A DNA stretch of 14,269 nt from RGEC01 sp044371405. GTDB lineage: Bacteria; Bacteroidota; Bacteroidia; NS11-12g; UBA955. Within the stretch, counting starts at the first letter, position 1; the number at the start of each line of letters is the position of its first letter. A program made the position numbers and the translations under genes. Shown here piece by piece: positions 6,810 to 12,384 of the stretch. The notes beneath the pieces were generated by a model that saw nothing but the letters and a program-made list of their open reading frames with translations, did no database searches and was not told where the DNA came from. The DNA lies in NCBI GenBank assembly GCA_044371405.1, contig JBILTS010000054.1, positions 1-14,269 of the forward strand, written 5' to 3'.

Positions 6810-7535
6810 ATGATGAGAAAAACGCTGCAAAACATCCCAAACATGCTAACCCTCGGAAACCTTGCCTGCGGGGCCATTGGCATTGAACGCATGATGGCAG
6901 GCGACATGCAAAGTATTCTGATCTGCATGGGCCTGGCTGCTGTACTAGACTTTGCAGATGGTTTCACGGCGAGGCTTTTGGGTGCCGACGGTGAGCTGGG
7001 AAAGCAGTTAGACTCTCTGGCTGATTTAATCACCTTTGCGCTGCTGCCCGGATTGGTGATGCTACACTACACCCTTGAAAAAGGATATTGCATGCCTGAT
7101 GGCTTCTGCACCTCGCGCTATGCCTGGCTGGCACTGCCCCTGGCTGGTGCATGGAGACTGGCAAATTTCAATATTGATACCCGTCAAAAAACGGGCTTTT
7201 TAGGCGTTCCCACGCCCATTACAGGCATCGCATTCGGATCGTTGATATTGGCCTTTGAAAACATGAAAGAAAGCGTTTTTAAGCCCATTTTTGAACATCC
7301 TTACTTCTTTAGTTTTGCACCAGTATTGGCTGCATTTTTGATGGTTTCTGATTGGCCTATGCTGTCATTAAAATTCAAAAAAGGCGATCCTTTACTCATC
7401 TGGAAAATAGCCGTTCCCTTACTGGGTCTAGCTTGTATTCCTGTTTTTGGTGTTTACGCAGGTATTCCGTTTCTCTGCATATATGTTTTATGGTCAATTA
7501 TTGCGAACTTTGTAACCCAATCCACTCATGGCTAA
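6810..7535 (+). CDS. pssA: CDP-diacylglycerol--serine O-phosphatidyltransferase
   Basis: A 241-residue inner-membrane enzyme that joins CDP-diacylglycerol and serine to make phosphatidylserine, the precursor of phosphatidylethanolamine. The CDP-alcohol phosphatidyltransferase signature D-x2-D-G-x2-A-R-x8-G-x3-D-x3-D is complete: Asp47, Asp50-Gly51, Ala54-Arg55, Gly64, Asp68, Asp72. The N-terminal NIPNMLTLGNLACG (8-21) is typical of bacterial PssA, and several hydrophobic segments follow (about 30-48, 75-90, 113-125, 140-155, 170-185, 200-235). The start is ATG at 6810, or the adjacent ATG at 6813; a TTG at 6795 is in frame but falls inside the upstream gene and adds nothing conserved. The stop overlaps the purE start by 8 bases. 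No sign of transfer or damage. Confidence 0.93.
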   Translation: MMRKTLQNIPNMLTLGNLACGAIGIERMMAGDMQSILICMGLAAVLDFADGFTARLLGADGELGKQLDSLADLITFALLPGLVMLHYTLEKGYCMPDGFCTSRYAWLALPLAGAWRLANFNIDTRQKTGFLGVPTPITGIAFGSLILAFENMKESVFKPIFEHPYFFSFAPVLAAFLMVSDWPMLSLKFKKGDPLLIWKIAVPLLGLACIPVFGVYAGIPFLCIYVLWSIIANFVTQSTHG

Positions 7536-8049
7536 AGTAGGTATCATCATGGGCAGCGACAGCGATTTACCTGTAATGCAGGAAGCAGCTCGTATGCTCG
7601 AATTTTTTGGCATTTCGTATGAACTGACCATTGTTTCTGCACACAGAACCCCCCAGCGGATGTTTGATTACGCTGCCAAAGCACCGGAAAAAGGCATCAA
7701 AGTTATTATTGCCGGAGCCGGTGGAGCCGCACATCTTCCCGGAATGGTGGCCAGCATAACCCATCTTCCTGTCATTGGCGTTCCTGTTAAGAGCAGCAAC
7801 CTCAGTGGTATAGATAGCTTATACAGCATTGTGCAGATGCCTCCGGGGGTTCCGGTAGCTACCATGGCCATCAACGGGGCCAGAAATGCCGGCATCATGG
7901 CTGCTCAGATTCTGGGCGCACAGGATGAAAACATCGGCCAAAAAGTAAAGGACTATAAAAAGCGCATCAGCGAAGAAGTACTGGAAAAAGCCACCCGATT
8001 GGAAAAACTGGGTCATGAAGATTTCCTGAACAAACAAGAAATTATCTAA
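7528..8049 (+). CDS. purE: N5-carboxyaminoimidazole ribonucleotide mutase
   Basis: A 173-residue cytoplasmic enzyme of purine synthesis. As a class I PurE it should shift the carboxyl group of N5-CAIR to give CAIR, working with a PurK that is not in this window. Visible signatures are the nucleotide-binding IIMGSDSD (6-13), SAHRTP (37-42) with the catalytic His39, AGAGGAAHLPGM (62-73), LPVIGVPV (80-87) and PPGVPVAT (105-112). Length is typical for class I; the last 15 or so residues extend as a charged helix. The ATG is in the tail of pssA (8-base overlap) and the TAA shares one base with the following ATG, so translation across the three genes is probably coupled. Confidence 0.97.
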   Translation: MAKVGIIMGSDSDLPVMQEAARMLEFFGISYELTIVSAHRTPQRMFDYAAKAPEKGIKVIIAGAGGAAHLPGMVASITHLPVIGVPVKSSNLSGIDSLYSIVQMPPGVPVATMAINGARNAGIMAAQILGAQDENIGQKVKDYKKRISEEVLEKATRLEKLGHEDFLNKQEII

Positions 8050-8630
8050 TGCTGATTGTTGGAAACGCCCTCGTTTCTGAAGACATAATCGAAAATAAAT
8101 TTGCCTGCAACACCCGTGTCTGCCATGGTGCATGTTGCGTGCAGGGTGATGCCGGGGCTCCTTTACTGGCAGCTGAAATATCTGTCATTGAACAGGAATT
8201 GCCCAAAATACAGCCGTTTTTGTCATCAGCAGGGCTAAAAAACATTGAAGATCATGGATTTCACACCACCGATCCCGATGGAGAATCTGTTACCACCTGC
8301 CTGCCCGGCGGAGAATGTTCGTTTCTGGTTTATGAGGGATTGACTGCCACCTGCGGCATTGAAAACGCCTGGAAGGCCGGTAAAACCGATTTTCAAAAAC
8401 CTGTCAGTTGCCACCTCTACCCCATTCGTGCCAAACGATACGGTGAATATACTGCCTTGAATTACCACCGCTGGAGTATCTGTGAACCGGCATGCCAACG
8501 GGGAGAGCAAGAAAATATTCCGGTATATGCTTTCCTGAAAGAAGCCCTGATACGTAAAATGGGTGAAGCATGGTATGAAGAGCTTACAGCAGTAGCCGCA
8601 GACTGGAAATCACAGAAAAACAACCGATAA
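8049..8630 (+). CDS. DUF3109-family cysteine-rich protein
   Basis: A 193-residue protein matching the DUF3109 family common in Bacteroidota; its biochemical role is not established. Ten cysteines are visible: 20, 25, 29, 30, 84, 90, 102, 121, 145 and 149. They are arranged as an N-terminal C-x4-C-x3-CC cluster, a central C-x5-C-x11-C, a SCHLYPIR motif (120-127) and a C-terminal C-x3-C. The early cluster and the CxLYP segment resemble YkgJ-type zinc/iron-chelating proteins, so a bound metal or Fe-S cluster is plausible but inferred. There is no signal peptide or membrane segment, so it should be cytoplasmic. Its ATG overlaps the purE stop by one base (TAATG). The last 21 bases overlap the 3' end of the opposing prenyltransferase gene, and this is the final gene of the plus-strand run. 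Confidence 0.86.
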   Translation: MLIVGNALVSEDIIENKFACNTRVCHGACCVQGDAGAPLLAAEISVIEQELPKIQPFLSSAGLKNIEDHGFHTTDPDGESVTTCLPGGECSFLVYEGLTATCGIENAWKAGKTDFQKPVSCHLYPIRAKRYGEYTALNYHRWSICEPACQRGEQENIPVYAFLKEALIRKMGEAWYEELTAVAADWKSQKNNR

Positions 8631-9470
8631 TATCCCGGTTACCATCAGCCATTTAAGGTGACGCTGAATGCGGGTGTAATCGCTTTTCTCCTCTGAAGAC
8701 AATAGCTGGTAATAAAAATAAAATACCGGCAGGAGCACGAAAATACCTGTGAAAATGGCAAAATACAGATTCTTACTCTCTGTGATTAAATATACCATGT
8801 GAATGTTTATCAGGGTAAGAATTCCCATACAAAGCCAAATTGATTTTCTTGGCCCGTACACAATGGGAAAAGTTTCGTATTCCTTGGCCTTGTCTCCTTC
8901 AGTATCTTCAATATCTTTAATAACTTCCCTTACCATCGTAATAAGAAAAGCCAGAAATGCATATTCGGCAAAATAGCCGTTAAATTTCTCATCTACGCCC
9001 TGTGCAGAAAAGAACACCACTACCCCATTCATTAATGATACTAGTATATTACCCCAGAGTGTGGTGCCTTTTAAATCGGATGAATAAAAATACAACAGTA
9101 TGGAAATAAGCACACAAATCAGCCCCATGCTCCAGCCGGTTAAAAAACCAAATACAATTGAGCATAATAGCAATATTGAATAAAAAATCACTCCAGACCT
9201 GATGCTGATATGTTTTGCTATGATTCTCTTTTCTGGTTTATTGATGATATCCTCTTCAATATCGAGTATGTCGTTGATAACATATCCGGCTGCTGCAGTG
9301 AACAAAACAGCAAGCAACACAAACAAGGAATCGGGCCAGCGCAGATTCTGTACATTCCACCTTGAGGCGTGCATCATAAACAGCCCCATTGTCAGAATAA
9401 TGATACCCAGATTCACAGGCCGCAAGAGTATCCAGTAATATCGGAAAGCGGGTTTGCTCTTGTCTGCCAT
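8610..9470 (-). CDS. UbiA-family prenyltransferase (geranylgeranylglycerol-phosphate geranylgeranyltransferase-like)
   Basis: A 286-residue integral membrane prenyltransferase. The first Asp-rich motif is NDILDIEED (66-74) followed by INKPEKR (76-82); the second is KDIEDTEGD (185-193). These bind the Mg-diphosphate of the prenyl donor. About eight hydrophobic helices can be traced (roughly 12-30, 48-64, 92-110, 112-130, 138-156, 165-180, 209-225, 236-254), as expected for UbiA. The acceptor cannot be read with certainty. The overall wording is close to Bacteroidota proteins annotated as geranylgeranylglycerol-phosphate geranylgeranyltransferases, but protoheme IX, menaquinone or (bacterio)chlorophyll-type UbiA members are alternatives, and no pathway neighbour settles it. 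It lies 12 bases downstream of def on the same strand and its 3' end overlaps the convergent DUF3109 gene by 21 bases. Confidence 0.85.
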   Translation of the reverse strand: MADKSKPAFRYYWILLRPVNLGIIILTMGLFMMHASRWNVQNLRWPDSLFVLLAVLFTAAAGYVINDILDIEEDIINKPEKRIIAKHISIRSGVIFYSILLLCSIVFGFLTGWSMGLICVLISILLYFYSSDLKGTTLWGNILVSLMNGVVVFFSAQGVDEKFNGYFAEYAFLAFLITMVREVIKDIEDTEGDKAKEYETFPIVYGPRKSIWLCMGILTLINIHMVYLITESKNLYFAIFTGIFVLLPVFYFYYQLLSSEEKSDYTRIQRHLKWLMVTGILSVVFL

Positions 9471-9482
9471 GCCTTCTGTTAT

Positions 9483-10034
9483 TTACTTTTTTGGAAATTT
9501 CATTTTGTAGGAAACATTTACCCTACCTATGCTGATGTTATTGAGCCTCGACTTGAGCATGGTACGTTTTAGCGGATGAATCCGATCGGTAAACAAAATT
9601 CCTTCAATATGGTCATATTCATGCTGAATAATGCGGGCTGCCATGCCCTCAAATTCATGGGTATGTTCCTGCCAGTTTTCATCAAAATAGCGCAAAACCA
9701 ACTTGCTATGGCGGTTCACATCAGCCCGAACCTGAGGAATACTGAGGCAACCCTCTTCATAATCCCATTTTTCATCAAACTCCTCAATAATTTGTGGATT
9801 GATAAATACCTGCTTAAACCCATCAGGTTTTATGTCTTCAATTTCAGAGCCATCGGTAATGAATAGCCGTATTCCCAGCCCAATCTGAGGTGCAGCCAAA
9901 CCAATGCCATTGCTGGCATACATGGTTTCAAACATATCAGCTATGAGTCCGGACAAATTGGGGTATTCCTTGTCGATTTCAACGGCTTTCTGTCTTAAAA
10001 CCGGGAAGCCATATGCATATACAGGCAATATCAT
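9483..10034 (-). CDS. def: Peptide deformylase
   Basis: A 183-residue cytoplasmic metalloenzyme that removes the formyl group from the N-terminal Met of new proteins. All three family motifs are intact: GIGLAAPQIG (43-52, Gln50), EGCLSIP (94-100, metal ligand Cys96) and QHEYDHIEG (137-145, ligands His138 and His142, catalytic Glu139). The C-terminal tail after 160 is basic. Length is typical of type I enzymes. The ATG overlaps the ruvX stop by 4 bases (ATGA), so the two are co-translated; ruvX-def adjacency is common in Bacteroidota. A consensus-like promoter inside ruvX (10058-10087) may add a separate transcript for this essential gene. Confidence 0.97.
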   Translation of the reverse strand: MILPVYAYGFPVLRQKAVEIDKEYPNLSGLIADMFETMYASNGIGLAAPQIGLGIRLFITDGSEIEDIKPDGFKQVFINPQIIEEFDEKWDYEEGCLSIPQVRADVNRHSKLVLRYFDENWQEHTHEFEGMAARIIQHEYDHIEGILFTDRIHPLKRTMLKSRLNNISIGRVNVSYKMKFPKK

Positions 10035-10444
10035 GAGATTCTTTGAAGGTGTGTTTGCAAAATTAAGGTAGCGCTCACGGTATCCAATAATTTCTTATCG
10101 GCCCGTTTTTGCTTACCCGCCCCACTGCTGATAATACTTTGCTTGGCCTCGCGGCTGCTAAGCCGTTCATCAATGGTGAAAACAGGAATTTCAGGATAAA
10201 CTTCTTTCAGCTTTTCAATGAACAACAGCACCGGTTGGGTAGCGTGGGTGTCTTCACCGCTCAAACGGCTAGGAAGTCCTACCACAAAGGATTCCACCTG
10301 TTCAGTTGCAAGATATTTTTGAAGCCATACATGCAATTGGGCTGTTTCAACTGCCATGAGCGGATTTGCGATCATTTTCAGGGGGTCGGTGACCGCAATA
10401 CCGGTTCGTTTCATTCCATAATCAAAAGCCAGTATGCGGGGCAT
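10031..10444 (-). CDS. ruvX: Putative pre-16S rRNA nuclease / Holliday junction resolvase RuvX (YqgF)
   Basis: A 137-residue RNase H-fold nuclease of the YqgF/RuvX family, linked to 16S rRNA 5'-end processing and, in some species, to Holliday junction cleavage. The metal-binding acidic residues are in place: Asp8 in FDYGMKRTGIAVTD (7-20), Glu93 in IDERLSS (91-97) and Asp121 in KKLLDTVSA (117-125). VVGLP (54-58) completes the family signature. Size is typical. The ATG at 10444 lies 19 bases after the stop of the upstream T9SS protein gene and directly follows a promoter-like box, so it likely opens a new transcript that continues into def and the prenyltransferase gene. Confidence 0.95.
   Translation of the reverse strand: MPRILAFDYGMKRTGIAVTDPLKMIANPLMAVETAQLHVWLQKYLATEQVESFVVGLPSRLSGEDTHATQPVLLFIEKLKEVYPEIPVFTIDERLSSREAKQSIISSGAGKQKRADKKLLDTVSATLILQTHLQRIS
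10058..10087 (-). promoter_or_regulatory. Possible internal promoter for def (TTG-N19-TAATTTTG)
   Basis: Inside the 3' end of ruvX the minus strand reads TTG (10085-10087), 19 bases, then TAATTTTG (10058-10065). This fits the Bacteroidota -33/-7 pattern in both sequence and spacing. Transcription would begin about 17 bases before the def ATG at 10034. It lies in coding sequence, so a chance match cannot be excluded. Confidence 0.35.
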
Positions 10445-10448
10445 GATG

Positions 10449-10476
10449 CGAAGATAGACAGGATTACCGAAGCAAA
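10449..10476 (-). promoter_or_regulatory. Probable promoter for ruvX-def-prenyltransferase genes
   Basis: The minus strand carries TTTG (10473-10476), 16 bases, then TATCTTCG (10449-10456), which is one base off the TAnnTTTG consensus. CATC and the ruvX ATG follow. The TTTG lies within the last codons of the upstream surface-protein gene and the -7 box lies in the 19-base gap. The N16 spacing is slightly short for this promoter class. Confidence 0.5.
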
Positions 10477-12362
10477 GTTACAGAGCCCGAATAATAGCCC
10501 TTTTTACCGCTTTGCATCTGCACATAAAGCTGCCAGAAATAAGCACCCTCCGGGCATAAAACACCATTGGCCGTTTTACCATTCCATCCTTTTCGCTGAT
10601 CGTCACTTTCAAACAACTTCTCTCCCCAGCGGTTAAAAATCTTAAGGTTGGAGACCTTTACTCCGGTTCCAACAAAGTTAAAAACCTCATTGATGCTATC
10701 ATTATTGGGTGTAAACACATTGGCCATGCGAATATCTTCATCGGCATAAACAATTAGCACTGCTGAAATTGTATCTGAACATCCTGTCACTGAATCGGTT
10801 ATGCGATGCAGTATGCGGTATTGTCCCGCTTGAGTGGCTTCAAACGGCCATATAACTAAATTTCCGCTTGTACTCCAGTTGTGACGGTATGCTCCTGTTT
10901 GTTTTGGCTGCCCGGTTACCGTCTCCCCCAATTTTACCGTATCGTTCGGTAAAATATCAAATTGAGGATTGGGTTTGGGGTGTACCACCAGGTATTTCAC
11001 TGCAGAATCCCGGCATCCGCTATTCTGTGTGCGATAAACGATTCGGTAGCGCCCGGGTGTGGAAGGCCAGTAGGCCGGTGTGGCAGAAAATTGCAGCCCG
11101 CTGAAAATCCCGCCCTTGTTTAGCGGGTATAGAAAAATAGAATCACTATTCAGACAAACTACAGAATCTGACAATTGAAAATCGGGCTTTATTTTTTGAA
11201 TCCACTCAGCTTTAAAGGTATCGTTGGCAGCATTGCAGCCATTAAATGCCTGAAGTATAAAATAAACGGCGGTGTCGTTGGGTGACGGAAGGTAGGTTGT
11301 TGCGGATGAATTTGGATTTTGAATACTTCCTTTGCCTCCCAACGATTTCCATACCACGGGGCCTGCCCCAGAGCGCATTTTCAATGAAATGGCATTGCCG
11401 GCGCAAACTGTAGTGTCTTTTCCGGCGGAAACGGGTTGCTGGTTTTTAATATTGATGGTAACAGCAGCTTTCACACTGCCCTTGCAGTTAAACAACAGCA
11501 ATTCTGGGGAAGACGGTTTGGTGTAATTCGGATAATAAACAGGCAAAAGCGAGGTAGTATCTGAAAAACGGCCGTTAGCGGCCCGCCATACAAAACAAAG
11601 TCCTCCTGAAACGGTGCCTTTCAGCAAAACGGAATCACCCGGACAAAAACTATTGCCATTCAATGATACGGCGGTCACTTTCAATGGCTCTGAAGGTGCA
11701 TTGCAGCCATCATTGAGATAGGTAGCATTTCCCACACTGTCGAAATTCACATAGCCACCGTCTTCCGCGCCAACGGCACCATTTTGTTTCACCAGTTTTA
11801 CTTTATCATAAGTAGCGGTATCGCTGCAGGAACCCACCACGGAAAGAATGGTAGTGCGCAGCCCCGAAGGTGTAGAGTAATTCGCAAAATGACCTGCTGT
11901 ATTACCGGCTTTCTGAAAAATGGCATAGGCCGTATCCGAGAGATTGGTAAATTGATTGGAACCCACTGTAAAATCGGTGGATGTGAAAAAATAGACCTTT
12001 TTATTGGCAGGAATGGTAGTACCGGATGGTTCAAGCAATTTGCCACAACCCGTTATGGTGGCGTTGATATCCGAAACCAGCTTAGCTGTGGCAGCAGATT
12101 GGGTAAGTCCAAGCCATCTATTGGTAACAGTGGCCCATTTCACACTAATGGAAGAAAGCAAAATCGCATTTTTCCCGGTTTCAAATAAAAGGATTTCATT
12201 CTCGCCCTCTGGATTACCGCAAGCATCAACAAGAATGGAGCGAATTTTAATACATTTGGAGGTGAGCGTTTTTTGTGAATTACGGATGGATTTACAGGGC
12301 TGGGCAAAGAGGGAACCCGAAAAAAATGCAAGTAAAACTACTGGTAAAAATCTCCTCACCAT
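10464..12362 (-). CDS. T9SS type B cargo protein with Ig/PKD-like repeats (gliding-motility C-terminal domain)
   Basis: A 632-residue secreted or surface protein. The signal peptide runs to about residue 20 (SLFA|Q, Gln21 at +1). Residues about 36-64 contain IRSILVDACGNPEGENEILLF, a segment common at the N-terminus of Bacteroidota adhesin-like proteins. The middle (about 230-540) holds repeated Ig/PKD-like modules with paired cysteines, such as FCPGDSVLLKG, VCAGNAISLK, VCLNSDSIFL and GCRDSAVKYL. Residues 546-632 form the type B T9SS sorting domain: NVFTPNNDSINEVF, LKIFNRWGEKLFES, GWNGK, CPEGAYFWQLYV and a final GSVTLLR. It should cross the outer membrane by T9SS and be surface-bound or released. 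The ligand is unknown. ATG at 12362 follows a -7 box with one base between; GTG at 12359 is an alternative start if transcription begins later. It lies 22 bases downstream of a second T9SS cargo gene. Confidence 0.9.
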   Translation of the reverse strand: MVRRFLPVVLLAFFSGSLFAQPCKSIRNSQKTLTSKCIKIRSILVDACGNPEGENEILLFETGKNAILLSSISVKWATVTNRWLGLTQSAATAKLVSDINATITGCGKLLEPSGTTIPANKKVYFFTSTDFTVGSNQFTNLSDTAYAIFQKAGNTAGHFANYSTPSGLRTTILSVVGSCSDTATYDKVKLVKQNGAVGAEDGGYVNFDSVGNATYLNDGCNAPSEPLKVTAVSLNGNSFCPGDSVLLKGTVSGGLCFVWRAANGRFSDTTSLLPVYYPNYTKPSSPELLLFNCKGSVKAAVTINIKNQQPVSAGKDTTVCAGNAISLKMRSGAGPVVWKSLGGKGSIQNPNSSATTYLPSPNDTAVYFILQAFNGCNAANDTFKAEWIQKIKPDFQLSDSVVCLNSDSIFLYPLNKGGIFSGLQFSATPAYWPSTPGRYRIVYRTQNSGCRDSAVKYLVVHPKPNPQFDILPNDTVKLGETVTGQPKQTGAYRHNWSTSGNLVIWPFEATQAGQYRILHRITDSVTGCSDTISAVLIVYADEDIRMANVFTPNNDSINEVFNFVGTGVKVSNLKIFNRWGEKLFESDDQRKGWNGKTANGVLCPEGAYFWQLYVQMQSGKKGYYSGSVTLLR

Positions 12363-12363
12363 G

Positions 12364-12371
12364 CAAAGATA
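12364..12371 (-). promoter_or_regulatory. -7 box (TATCTTTG) abutting the type B T9SS cargo gene
   Basis: TATCTTTG on the minus strand is an exact TAnnTTTG match in the 22-base gap between the two surface-protein genes, with a single base between it and the ATG at 12362. No -33 TTG is clear. Such contact would place the transcription start at or after the annotated ATG, which bears on the choice of start codon. Confidence 0.5.
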
Positions 12372-12384
12372 CTTCCTTTTTTTG

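Noticed and set aside
10109..10636. 175-codon plus-strand frame opposite ruvX and the end of the type B cargo gene
   Set aside because: It is antisense to ruvX, whose catalytic motifs are complete, and spans two genes on the other strand.
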